From the NCBI RefSeq assembly GCF_001311075.1, contig NZ_BBAD01000003.1:1-64000 (forward strand): a DNA stretch of 64,000 nt. The letters run 5' to 3'. Below are positions 27,287-35,111 of this stretch, piece by piece. The DNA comes from Secundilactobacillus similis DSM 23365 = JCM 2765. Its GTDB lineage: Bacteria > Bacillota > Bacilli > Lactobacillales > Lactobacillaceae. The notes beneath the pieces are model-generated. The model was not told where the DNA came from and did not search any database. It worked only from the letters and a program-made list of their open reading frames with translations. Position numbers and translations under genes: made by a program. The number at the start of each line of letters is the position of its first letter. Positions within the stretch are counted from its first letter, which is position 1.

Positions 27287-27988
27287 ATGTCAACCACACT
27301 ATTATTGGTAGAAGACGAGGAGGGGCTCGTTGACTACCTACGGACTGAACTACAATTTGAAGATTATACCGTATACGTTGCAAATGACGGTAAGACCGCC
27401 CTTAGCACGTTTGAAAACTTACGCGGCCAGTTAGACGTGATTTTACTCGATTGGATGTTACCGAAACTAGACGGACTAGAAGTTTTGCGCCGAATTCGCA
27501 AAACCAGCGATATGCCCGTAGTCATGATGACCGCTCGCGATTACGTTGGCGATAAAGTCGCTGGCCTAGACACCGGCGCAGACGACTACATCACGAAACC
27601 CTTTGAAATCGAAGAACTCTTAGCCCGATTACGGGTGATCTTGCGACACAAGAAAACGGAAACTCGCCCATCACAGGAGAGTAGTTACCAAATCGATGAC
27701 CTGATTTTAAACACCAAACTGCGTCAAGTTACCCGTAATAACCAAATCATTCAGCTCACCCAGCGAGAGTACGAACTATTACTGACGCTGATTCAACACT
27801 CTGGTGAAACGATGAGCCGCGATGACTTGCTCAACACCGTTTGGGGGATCGACTTTGAAGGTCAGCCCAATGTGGTGGACGTTTACATTCGCTACCTCCG
27901 AAATAAAATTGATCGCGATTTTGGCGCTAAACTCATCCACACTGTTCGCGGCGTTGGTTACGTGTTGAGTGCTAATTATCAAAGCTAG
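27287..27988 (+). CDS. OmpR-family response regulator (system 2)
   Basis: A 233-aa regulator with the same length and architecture as the one at 19805. The receiver has VEDEEG, phospho-acceptor Asp in ILLDWMLPK (about 56), MMTARD and TKPFE. The C-terminal winged helix has LTQREYELLLT and VRYLRNKI-like IRYLRNKI. It ends 9 bp before its kinase. A leader of more than 100 bp separates it from the divergent DedA operon, carrying the TGAGAA-type sites. Likely to control envelope genes on both sides; the sensed signal is unknown. Confidence 0.93.
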   Translation: MSTTLLLVEDEEGLVDYLRTELQFEDYTVYVANDGKTALSTFENLRGQLDVILLDWMLPKLDGLEVLRRIRKTSDMPVVMMTARDYVGDKVAGLDTGADDYITKPFEIEELLARLRVILRHKKTETRPSQESSYQIDDLILNTKLRQVTRNNQIIQLTQREYELLLTLIQHSGETMSRDDLLNTVWGIDFEGQPNVVDVYIRYLRNKIDRDFGAKLIHTVRGVGYVLSANYQS

Positions 27989-27996
27989 GGGGCGAT

Positions 27997-29412
27997 GTGG
28001 TGACTAAAACAACACAACCCGTCACAACTGCCAAGGCGATTCAACGAAACTTTTTCGTCCTCTTCACCCTAGTGACCCTGATGATTGGGATTGCAGTCGT
28101 GGGGGTCGTTGGAGTTCAACTCGTGCGCGAACGGCAACAAGAATCCGTACAACTTCTCAGCAGTCTGAAACGCTCGATCATTGACGACCGGCCGGATTGG
28201 AATGAGTGGCGTAAGAGCAGCACGATCAACACTAAAAATACCTACGTCCGAGTTCATAATGCTAAAATTGGCGAAGTGCCTGGTACCTATTACTCAAAGG
28301 GCACCCAAAAATTTCTGACGCATAAGCGCATTGAAATGCCCATTTTTTCAGCTGTCAGTTACGTCCATGATGTCGGATTCGTCTATTACCGATCCGGAAC
28401 TCGCTTAGGCATTAAGTCTGAAATTTGGCTGAGTTTAAATTCCGTAACGACCATCCTACTCTCTGTCATCGTGACCGTGGCGGTGCTCCTCTTAATTGGT
28501 ATCACCATTGGGGGGTATTTAATCACCCTCATTGCCCAAAAGTTGACCAGACCGCTGGCTCACCTAAGCCAAGTCGCGCAAGCGCAAAGCGAAACCAATA
28601 ACGATTATGCAGAACCATTACCAACGCCAGCAACCCCGGTAGAGGCGCAACAACTCGCCACCAGTTTCAACAAACTGTTGGCAACTATTAACGCCAAGAA
28701 TCAGCAGGAAAAAGCCTTTGTTGATAATGCCGCGCATGAGTTGCGCACCCCAATTGCCGTCATCTTGGGGCACAGTAAGTTGATTCAGCGGCGGGGCGCC
28801 GACCATCCAGAAATCGTGGCGCATTCGGTCGATTTCATTACCGATGAAGCGACGCGGATGCAGCAGCTGGTCAACCAGTTGCTGGTATTGTCCCGCGCAG
28901 ACCGTGCGCAACCAGAGTTAAGCTACATTAACTTATCCGATATCGTGTTCGAAACAGTCGAAGAGGAACGGGCGGTGCTTCCGCAAACCATTTCGGTCAC
29001 CGGCGACCAAGCGGCCATCGCTTACACCAACGCGGACAATGTTCAACAGATTCTCCGAGCATTGATCGATAACGCGGGTAAATACTCACCAAAGGATAGC
29101 CTGATTCAGGTTCAGCTGGCGACAACCGCCGCCAACATTACGATTTCAATCAAGGATCAGGGGACCGGCATTCCCGCCGATGAACGTGAGCACGTTTTCG
29201 ACCGGTTCTACCGAGGCAACGATGCTCGAGATCAACGAATCGACGGTACTGGGTTAGGCCTATCAATTGCGAAACGGTTAGCCACCTTGAACCGAATTGG
29301 GTTGAGTTTGGCACCGGTTGAACCCACTGGAACGGTGTTTACGTTGACGTTTGCTAATCCGAAACAGGGGATGGCTGATTCAGCCTCACCGAGTGGTGCG
29401 GTTGGTAATTAA
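27997..29412 (+). CDS. Sensor histidine kinase (system 2)
   Basis: A 471-aa kinase read from GTG 27997 just after GGGGGCGAT (GTG 28000 is equally possible). Two helices (about 20-42 and 150-180) frame an extracellular sensor containing DRPDWNEWRKS and NTYVRV, shared in pattern with kinase 1. HAMP, HisKA (FVDNAAHELRTPIAVILGH), N box (LIDNAGKYSP) and G boxes (DQGTGIP, GTGLGLSIA) are all present. It forms an operon with the upstream regulator and ends at a terminator that abuts the 338-bp inverted-repeat element. Confidence 0.92.
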   Translation: MVTKTTQPVTTAKAIQRNFFVLFTLVTLMIGIAVVGVVGVQLVRERQQESVQLLSSLKRSIIDDRPDWNEWRKSSTINTKNTYVRVHNAKIGEVPGTYYSKGTQKFLTHKRIEMPIFSAVSYVHDVGFVYYRSGTRLGIKSEIWLSLNSVTTILLSVIVTVAVLLLIGITIGGYLITLIAQKLTRPLAHLSQVAQAQSETNNDYAEPLPTPATPVEAQQLATSFNKLLATINAKNQQEKAFVDNAAHELRTPIAVILGHSKLIQRRGADHPEIVAHSVDFITDEATRMQQLVNQLLVLSRADRAQPELSYINLSDIVFETVEEERAVLPQTISVTGDQAAIAYTNADNVQQILRALIDNAGKYSPKDSLIQVQLATTAANITISIKDQGTGIPADEREHVFDRFYRGNDARDQRIDGTGLGLSIAKRLATLNRIGLSLAPVEPTGTVFTLTFANPKQGMADSASPSGAVGN

Positions 29413-29423
29413 ACAGCAAATAA

Positions 29424-29459
29424 GAAAGCCTTGGAGAAAAATTCTTCAGGGCTTTTTTT
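29424..29459 (+). terminator. Terminator of two-component operon 2
   Basis: GAAAGCCTTG/CAGGGC stem followed by T7; the T-run overlaps the left end of the TIR element. Confidence 0.75.
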
Positions 29460-29795
29460 GCTGTTGCTTGTGTCCAGCGTAAGTGTTGGGCGGATTTTGG
29501 GTGAAGGCTGTTTGTCATCGCTTCGCTCGCCAAAGCCGCACGAAAACCGGCGCTCTCAGGCTACAAAATTCGGCGCCACTTAAACTGTCATTTCTAGGGT
29601 TCCTGAAGTTGTAGGAACTTGTCAATCACGCACTTTCTGGCCACCGCGCCGAATGGTGCTGCGCGAGACTGAGAGCTGTATGTAGGGGCACTTCGATAAA
29701 ACCGCCAGGCCCGGGCGCTTTCACCGAAGTGCCCCTACACACCGCTCTCAACCCGTCTCGCTCCGCACACTTACGCTGGACACAAGCGACAGCAA
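29458..29795. repeat. 338-bp structured element with 29-bp terminal inverted repeats (MITE-like or ncRNA)
   Basis: Ends 29458-29486 and 29767-29795 are inverted repeats with one mismatch (TTGCTGTYGCTTGTGTCCAG core). Inside are further perfect stems: ATTCGGCGC 29569-29577 with GCGCCGAAT 29646-29654; TGTAGGGGCACTTCG 29681-29695 with its complement 29725-29739; GAGAGC/GCTCTC and GCGAGAC/GTCTCGC flanking that. No coding frame is supported. It fills most of the 495-bp gap and could be a non-autonomous element or a large folded RNA. Confidence 0.6.
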
Positions 29796-29849
29796 CTATC
29801 GATGAAGCATGCCAGAAGACAAAGTGACATTAATTAATTATTCTTTTTG

Positions 29850-29879
29850 TTTGCGCAAGCAAATAAAAGATGCTATACT
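29850..29879 (+). promoter_or_regulatory. Promoter with MarR-type operator before MFS-marR operon
   Basis: TTGCGC (29851-29856), 17-base spacer, TATACT (29874-29879). The dyad TTTGC-N4-GCAAA (29850-29863) covers the -35, as expected for autorepression by the MarR protein encoded second in the operon. Confidence 0.65.
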
Positions 29880-29908
29880 ATCGTCGAACTTGAAAGGAGG
29901 AGCACGGG

Positions 29909-31294
29909 ATGGGAAAGGTTCGTCGTTGGCTATGTCTGGTTATCTTAGGGCTGTTTTTCTTCATGATCATCGTGGACGGTAGTATCGTCACAATCGCGAT
30001 TCCAGTGTTGGCGCAGGCTTTTCATGTCGGCACTGCGCAGGCCAACTTGATTATTGGGGTTTATTTGATCGTCATCAGCGCTTTATTATTACCGTTTGGT
30101 CAATTGGGTAATCGGTTTGGGCGCATTCGACTCTTTCAATTCGGCATGATTGTTTTCCTATTAGGATCGTGGTTTTCGGGTAGTGCACGGTCGCTCAGCA
30201 TCATCCTGCTAGCCCGGGGCATTCAGGCCGTGGGCGCCAGTATGGTCATGGCCAATAGTTACGCCATCGTCACGGACATGTTTCCGCCAAATGAACTGGG
30301 TCGAGCGTTTGGGGTCGAGAGCGTATTTATTTCGATGGGCGCGTTAGCTGGACCAGGACTGGGGGGCTTATTGCTTCACTACTGGGGCTGGCCGTACATT
30401 TTTTGGTGTAACTTACCAGTGGGAATCCTTTGCGTTAGCGTCGCCTGGTGGTTGTTTGAGCAACAGCCACCGCGGCCCGTAACCGGACGCTTTGACTGGG
30501 AAGGGATGCTGGTACTGTTGGTAATGGCCACGGCCTTTTACACTATGTCTAGCGTGATGATGACCCATCCTTGGCTTGCGAGCGGTTTATTCGGTATTTT
30601 TCTACTTGCTCTCGGCTATTTTTGGCGGCACGAGCAACGCGTCACGCTACCATTACTGGATGTGACATTGCTCAAACAGCCAAATCTTCGATTACCAACG
30701 CTGGCGGCTTTCTTCAGCTTCATTGCGGCTTATTTTTTCACCCTGTTGGCACCAATCTACCTGCAACTCGTGGTGGGATTGCCCAGTCAAATTGTCGGTG
30801 GTATTCTAATGGGCGCCCCAATTATTGCCGTTTTTGCTAATCCGTTGGCAGGGGTGTTGACCGATCGTTTTTCGCGCATTCACGTGATGACGGTTGGCAT
30901 GGGCATTTTGATCATTGCAGGCATCGGACTTTTGACACTGAATGGTGCCCATGAACCTTGGGCCGTCTTAGGGTGGTCCGGACTGTCCGCCATTGGGACG
31001 GCGCTATTTTCAACTGCCAACAACACCTTCATTATGGGAAGTGCATCTGCGGAACAACGGGGAATGGTTGGGGCGGTCACGTCACTGGTTCGTGAATTTG
31101 GGCTGGTACTTGGTACGGTGTTGGTCAGTCTTAATTTTTACGGTAAGTTATCGCTGACTGCTGGCAGACCCATCGTCAATGCAATCAACGTACCCAAGGG
31201 ACCGTTGCTGGCAGCGCAAAGTCTCACTTACGCGCTGGCGTTGCTGTTATTGCTGATTGCCATGCGATATATTAAACGACTTGAAAGGAGGTGA
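29909..31294 (+). CDS. DHA2-family MFS multidrug exporter
   Basis: 461 aa with about 14 hydrophobic helices. DHA2 signatures are visible: ARGIQAVGASMVMANSYAIV near residue 105-125 and GPGLGGLLLHYWGWPYIF (motif C, about 148-165). Proton-driven drug/toxin efflux is expected. AAAGGAGG precedes the ATG, and the marR gene follows after 6 bp, so this is a typical self-regulated efflux cassette. It is only distantly similar to the MFS protein at 22077, so not a recent duplicate. Confidence 0.9.
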   Translation: MGKVRRWLCLVILGLFFFMIIVDGSIVTIAIPVLAQAFHVGTAQANLIIGVYLIVISALLLPFGQLGNRFGRIRLFQFGMIVFLLGSWFSGSARSLSIILLARGIQAVGASMVMANSYAIVTDMFPPNELGRAFGVESVFISMGALAGPGLGGLLLHYWGWPYIFWCNLPVGILCVSVAWWLFEQQPPRPVTGRFDWEGMLVLLVMATAFYTMSSVMMTHPWLASGLFGIFLLALGYFWRHEQRVTLPLLDVTLLKQPNLRLPTLAAFFSFIAAYFFTLLAPIYLQLVVGLPSQIVGGILMGAPIIAVFANPLAGVLTDRFSRIHVMTVGMGILIIAGIGLLTLNGAHEPWAVLGWSGLSAIGTALFSTANNTFIMGSASAEQRGMVGAVTSLVREFGLVLGTVLVSLNFYGKLSLTAGRPIVNAINVPKGPLLAAQSLTYALALLLLLIAMRYIKRLERR

Positions 31295-31300
31295 TAGCGA

Positions 31301-31735
31301 GTGTTAACGGATAAGGATTCGATTGACCGAATCAGTGCAACATTAAACAGTACGTCGCGATTGACGATTGCTTATTTGGATAACGTGCTGGCACCATTAA
31401 ATTTAACCGCCAGTAACTACTACTTTATCCTTAAAATTGCGCGGGCGAAAACTTTGACGCAAGAACAGTTATTTAAACAGATTCAGCTCAGCCCAAGTAA
31501 CGTAACTCGTCGTTTGGACCAACTCATCAACCGGGGATTGATTGAGAAACAACGTGATCCAAATGACGGTCGGGGCTGGTTGATCAATTTAACAGCTACG
31601 GGGCAACAACTAGTCCCGCAACTCAACCAGATCTTAGCGGACGCAAATGCTGCTATGTTTAACGGCGTAACCACGCAGCAACAAGATCAGTTAGTCACGA
31701 TTTTGCAACAAATTAATCAAAACATCGTTGAGTAG
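31301..31735 (+). CDS. MarR-family transcriptional regulator
   Basis: A 144-aa regulator from GTG 31301, with AGGAGGTGAT just upstream overlapping the exporter stop. The winged HTH spans about 50-100: QIQLSPSNVTRRLDQLINRGLIEKQ recognition helix region and DPNDGRGWLINLT wing. Dimeric MarR proteins bind palindromes and release on ligand binding; the TTTGC-N4-GCAAA palindrome over the operon's -35 is the natural target. It therefore most likely represses the upstream exporter and itself until a toxic compound is present. Confidence 0.9.
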   Translation: MLTDKDSIDRISATLNSTSRLTIAYLDNVLAPLNLTASNYYFILKIARAKTLTQEQLFKQIQLSPSNVTRRLDQLINRGLIEKQRDPNDGRGWLINLTATGQQLVPQLNQILADANAAMFNGVTTQQQDQLVTILQQINQNIVE

Positions 31736-31763
31736 GTATTTGGCATAACGGAGGATGATTACC

Positions 31764-32351
31764 ATGTTAAAAGCACTCAGTATCAATGGCATTACCCAAC
31801 CTAACTTGATTCTACCAGATGAATTCAAAAAAGTGGCCAGTGACACGCGAACTAGAAATGACGAACCCGTTTTGGTGGAGCGTTATCAGCGTGACACAGA
31901 CGTACAACCGAATCACGAACACGCCGTTTTGGTTTGGGGCGAAGACCATCGCTTGCTCAGCTTTAACAACTTTTCGCTAGCCGATGATTCTGGCAAATTA
32001 CCATCGAAACGCCAGGCCGCCAAGATTGCGTTAGCGACTATGACGGCGCTTGATGACCAGTACGCTAGCGAACTCAGCTATATGCGAACCGATTTACTGA
32101 CCCGGGCCTACCTCGATGACAACGACCAACTCGTCACGATTCCAATTCAATGGGTCAAATTTGCCCACCCAAATGGCAGTTATAACTGGGTATCAGTCGG
32201 TGCTGGTGGTCAGGTGATCGAGATGGAACGTGAATCCTACTGGGATTACTTCCTCAGTCGCCGGTCAACTGAAGAGTGGAACTACGACAACTGGGTGCTT
32301 GCTTACGAGGGCAAGGGACCACAGCCAGCAGCACCAGAGGCCTTAGCTTAA
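31764..32351 (+). CDS. Hypothetical protein, 195 aa
   Basis: ATG 31764 follows GGAGGATGATTACC; an earlier in-frame start lies inside that site. A soluble acidic protein without signal peptide or helices long enough for membranes. Trp-rich C-terminal half (YNWVSVGAGG, EEWNYDNWVLAYEG). I do not recognise the family. It lies 28 bp after marR and 14 bp before another small gene, so it may be part of the efflux operon or a separate two-gene unit. No function can be assigned. Confidence 0.7.
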   Translation: MLKALSINGITQPNLILPDEFKKVASDTRTRNDEPVLVERYQRDTDVQPNHEHAVLVWGEDHRLLSFNNFSLADDSGKLPSKRQAAKIALATMTALDDQYASELSYMRTDLLTRAYLDDNDQLVTIPIQWVKFAHPNGSYNWVSVGAGGQVIEMERESYWDYFLSRRSTEEWNYDNWVLAYEGKGPQPAAPEALA

Positions 32352-32365
32352 GGGGGAAACCGTTC

Positions 32366-32587
32366 ATGGATAACGAATTTAAGCTGGAACAACTCATTTC
32401 ACAGTTAGGTCAGGTCAATGATCGAATTGAACGGTTGGAAAACGTGGATTACATGACGGCGATGTACAAGGGCTACAGTGCCGCTGGGGAAACCGTTGAG
32501 GAAATTTTGGACGATATTGAATCGTTACGTGATCAAGCTGACCATTTAACGGTGCAACTTGAGGCGTTGGGGGAACGATTGGACTAG
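32366..32587 (+). CDS. Small coiled-coil protein, 73 aa
   Basis: ATG 32366 follows AGGGGGAAA, 14 bp after the preceding hypothetical gene. The product is acidic and almost wholly helical with heptad-like spacing (LEQLISQLGQVNDRIERL; IESLRDQADHLTVQLEALGE), suggesting a short coiled coil. No signal peptide, unknown function. It may partner the product of 31764. A terminator follows at 32645. Confidence 0.65.
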   Translation: MDNEFKLEQLISQLGQVNDRIERLENVDYMTAMYKGYSAAGETVEEILDDIESLRDQADHLTVQLEALGERLD

Positions 32588-32644
32588 GAAAATAGGGCTA
32601 AGAACGCTGATGCGAAACGACGGGCGTTTCACCTTGGATAATTG

Positions 32645-32700
32645 ATCAGAACACCAAAAAAGGTTATCCAAAATCGGGTAGCCTTTTTTGGTGTTCTGAT
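32645..32700 (+). terminator. Terminator, 19-bp core stem
   Basis: ATCAGAACACCAAAAAAGG pairs with CCTTTTTTGGTGTTCTGAT. Confidence 0.75.
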
Positions 32701-32844
32701 ATTGGCATAGTTGAAATTCGAGAAATAGCAAACAATCAGTCGCTTTGAAAAAATCGGCTTTCTGGTACGCTTGAAACTATGGTCATCTCCCGTACGCCCA
32801 TTTAGTGGCTGCGCACCAAAATTTATTCGATAGCGAGGTTCCTC

Positions 32845-33057
32845 ATGTTTAATTTTTTAAAGCAGGCGATTATCAACCACTTGGAAAGTGAAGTGAACCT
32901 GAAAGGCTTACTCGTGGTTTATTTGGTTGATTTGAATATTGCGCTATTTATTAGTCAATATTTTCTTGGTAGCCGTTGGCCGATGGTGATTGGCGTTCAT
33001 TTGGTTGCATTATTTGGTTTGTATGGTGTTTATCACAATAAGCAATTGAAGAAATAG
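32845..33057 (+). CDS. Small membrane protein (paralogue A of four)
   Basis: 70 aa, ATG after GCGAGGTTCCTC. Amphipathic start (MFNFLKQAIINHLESEV), the motif KGLLVVYLVDLNIALFIS (helix 1), SRWPMVIGVHLVALFGLYGVY (helix 2), and a basic tail NKQLKK. Two membrane segments. Repeated as paralogue B at 33142 and, frame-broken, as C at 33438, each with the same GAGGTYYTC ribosome site; a diverged fourth copy is on the opposite strand at 33721. No family recognised. Small two-helix proteins in lactobacilli include bacteriocin-immunity and toxin-like peptides, but nothing here proves either. Confidence 0.7.
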   Translation: MFNFLKQAIINHLESEVNLKGLLVVYLVDLNIALFISQYFLGSRWPMVIGVHLVALFGLYGVYHNKQLKK

Positions 33058-33141
33058 ACCTAGTATGAGTGCTTGCCCACTTTTTTTCAGTTCCATCCAA
33101 CACCCGATAACATCTAAAAAAATCTGACAGTGAGGTTTTCA

Positions 33142-33363
33142 ATGTTAACAATATTTAATTACATCAAAAACGCAATGATCAACCATTTCAACACCGACGT
33201 GAACCCGAAAGGCTTGCTCATGGTTTATTTGATTTCGTTGAACCTTGCGCTATTTATTAGCCCATACTATCCTGGGAGCCGTTGGCCGCTAGTGGCTGGG
33301 ATCCACTTTGCGATGCTGCTGGGTATTTATGGTATCTACCACAATAAGCAACTGAAAAAATAG
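33142..33363 (+). CDS. Small membrane protein (paralogue B)
   Basis: 73 aa from ATG 33142 (GTGAGGTTTTCA before it; an upstream in-frame GTG lies within that site). Closely matches paralogue A: NYIKNAMINHF, KGLLMVYLISLNLALFIS, GSRWPLVAGIHFA, YHNKQLKK. The 84-bp gaps between copies are themselves partly similar (ribosome-site region), so the cluster arose by tandem duplication. Predicted two transmembrane helices. Function unknown. Confidence 0.7.
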   Translation: MLTIFNYIKNAMINHFNTDVNPKGLLMVYLISLNLALFISPYYPGSRWPLVAGIHFAMLLGIYGIYHNKQLKK

Positions 33364-33437
33364 ATGCATGTCCGTGTTTTTTTAGCTTTGTCAAACGCAT
33401 TAAGGTACTTAGAAATTAATTTGACGCGAGGTCTTCA

Positions 33438-33655
33438 ATGTTCAACTATATCAAAAACGCAATTATCAACATTTCAACAGTGACGTCACTCCGAAAGGTC
33501 TCGTTATTATTTATTTAATTGCGTTGAATTTTGCGCTGTTCATTAGTCCATACTTTCCTGGTAGTCGCTGGCCAATGATCACTATGGTTCATTTGGTGAC
33601 GCTGCTGGGTGTGTACAGTATTTATGTGAGTTATCGTCAAAATCACCACAAATAA
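33438..33655 (+). pseudogene. Small membrane protein (paralogue C), frameshifted
   Basis: Starts MFNYIKNAIIN, then shifts frame near 33470. Adding one C (AACATTTC to AACCATTTC) gives NHFNSDVTPKGLVIIYLIALN and the second helix GSRWPMITMVHLVTLLGVY, for a 72-aa product. Same ribosome site as A and B. The tail differs (SYRQNHHK). Probably intact in the organism. Confidence 0.65.
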
Positions 33656-33660
33656 AAATT

Positions 33661-33713
33661 TCAAAGGGGGCCTTCAAGGAAAATCAGTTGATTTTCTTGA
33701 AGGCCCCCTTTGA
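33661..33713. terminator. Bidirectional terminator
   Basis: TCAAAGGGGGCCTTCAAG pairs with CTTGAAGGCCCCCTTTGA, with one bulge in the upper stem, between convergent paralogues C and D. Confidence 0.8.
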
Positions 33714-33720
33714 ACTGCTG

Positions 33721-33933
33721 CTATAAACTATCCAAAAACATTTTTAAATAAACCAAATAAGCTAGGATACCTGTATCCACCATAATATTATGCCACGGAT
33801 AAACCAACATAAAATTGCAGATACAAAAATAAATGGCCAACGTAAATATCGCCGCATAAAGTTCGATGCCGCGTGGCTTGATGCCGTTTGCTTCAAATTT
33901 TCGAGTGATGGCTACTTTCCATTTGCTAAACAT
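33721..33933 (-). CDS. Small membrane protein (diverged paralogue D)
   Basis: 70 aa on the opposite strand. Layout resembles copies A-C: a basic amphipathic N-terminus (MFSKWKVAITRKFEANG), then KPRGIELYAAIFTLAIYFCI in the place of the KGLLxxYLxxLNxALF segment, then a second helix. Sequence identity is low, so relationship is inferred from length, helix positions and clustering. Ribosome site GAGGTGACCC before the ATG. Unknown function. Confidence 0.6.
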   Translation of the reverse strand: MFSKWKVAITRKFEANGIKPRGIELYAAIFTLAIYFCICNFMLVYPWHNIMVDTGILAYLVYLKMFLDSL

Positions 33934-34066
33934 GGGTCACCTCAAACAGTTATTTGGTTTAATTTTAGCATAGTTAACATGATCAATTAAATTGTTTTTC
34001 TGTTAGCATAAGCCTTTACTGAAATAATCTACTCAGCAACCAACTTAATGCGCAACATCCGCCAAC

Positions 34067-34081
34067 CTGAGAATCTCTCAG
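34067..34081. promoter_or_regulatory. TGAGA-N3-TCTCA dyad before GT2/PAP2 operon
   Basis: CTGAGAATCTCTCAG, 85 bp before the start codon and upstream of a TATACT -10 (about 34129), a position suited to an activator. Matches the dyad at 18797. Confidence 0.45.
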
Positions 34082-34166
34082 AAACTTCTTTTTTTGAACC
34101 AGTTTTTCTATCGACCAACTGCGCCTATACTACGGGTATTCATTAACGCAAAGGAGCACAGTCGCC

Positions 34167-35111
34167 ATGAAAACAATTTCAATCGTCGTGCCTTGCTACA
34201 ACGAGCAAGCCGCCATTCCATTATTCTATAAAACCGTTGAAGGGATTTTAACCAAATTTAGCGAAAACGAAGCCGAACTTTACCGGTGGGAGTACTGGTT
34301 CATTAACGATGGCTCCACTGATCAATCCTTGGACCAACTTAAAATTCTAAACGCTGAAAATCCAAAAGAAGTGCACTACGTCGATTTTTCTCGCAACTTT
34401 GGTAAAGAATCCGCGTTAAAAGCTGGCCTAGATCAGGTCAGTGGCGACTACATTGCCGTCATGGACGTTGATTTACAAGACCCACCAGAATTACTGCCGA
34501 AGATGATTCGCCTACTTAACACCACTGATAACGACGTCATTGCCACCAGGCGCGCCAACCGGAAGGGCGAACCCGCCGTGCGCTCGTGGTTATCCAACCA
34601 GTTCTACAACGTGATCAACCACATTTCACAGGTCAAAATGCAAAACGGTCTGCGTGATTATCGCTTAATGCGGCGCTCAGTCGTTGATGCGATTCGCGAA
34701 TTACCGGAATATAACCGGTTTTCAAAGGGCATCTTCGGTTGGGTCGGCTTCAAAACGGAAACCTTGGAGTTCGCGAACCAACCGCGAGTGGCGGGGGAAA
34801 CTCACTGGTCAATGAAGCAGCTCGTTAATTACTCACTGGCTGGCATCATGGACTACTCGGAAGTGCCATTGAACCTCGCCTCTTGGGCGGGCATCGTCTC
34901 CTGTGTCTTTGCCATTATCGGTCTCATCATCGTGGTTAGTCGGAAGTTATTGTACGGCAACCCGACAATGGGCTGGCCGTCAATCGTTTCGATTATCCTG
35001 TTGGTTGGTGGGATTCAACTATTTAGCCTAGGGATTATTGGCAAATACATTAGTAAAATCTACCTCGAATCTAAGCACCGGCCAATTTACCTCGTTAAGG
35101 AAAAGCGGTGA
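34167..35111 (+). CDS. Polyprenyl-phosphate glycosyltransferase (GT2, GtrB/CsbB-like)
   Basis: 314 aa. The N-terminal GT-A domain starts ISIVVPCYNEQAAI, with INDGSTD, the metal/nucleotide motif DVDLQDPPE and the acceptor region ATRRANRKGEP. Two C-terminal membrane helices (about 230-255, 265-290) and a basic tail follow. This layout is that of dolichol-phosphate-mannose-synthase-like enzymes (GtrB, CsbB, YkcC) that load a sugar on undecaprenyl phosphate at the inner face of the membrane. The product would feed a GT-C transferase such as the one at 23630. It overlaps the following PAP2 gene by 4 bp (GTGA). The dyad upstream links it to the two-component systems. Confidence 0.9.
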   Translation: MKTISIVVPCYNEQAAIPLFYKTVEGILTKFSENEAELYRWEYWFINDGSTDQSLDQLKILNAENPKEVHYVDFSRNFGKESALKAGLDQVSGDYIAVMDVDLQDPPELLPKMIRLLNTTDNDVIATRRANRKGEPAVRSWLSNQFYNVINHISQVKMQNGLRDYRLMRRSVVDAIRELPEYNRFSKGIFGWVGFKTETLEFANQPRVAGETHWSMKQLVNYSLAGIMDYSEVPLNLASWAGIVSCVFAIIGLIIVVSRKLLYGNPTMGWPSIVSIILLVGGIQLFSLGIIGKYISKIYLESKHRPIYLVKEKR

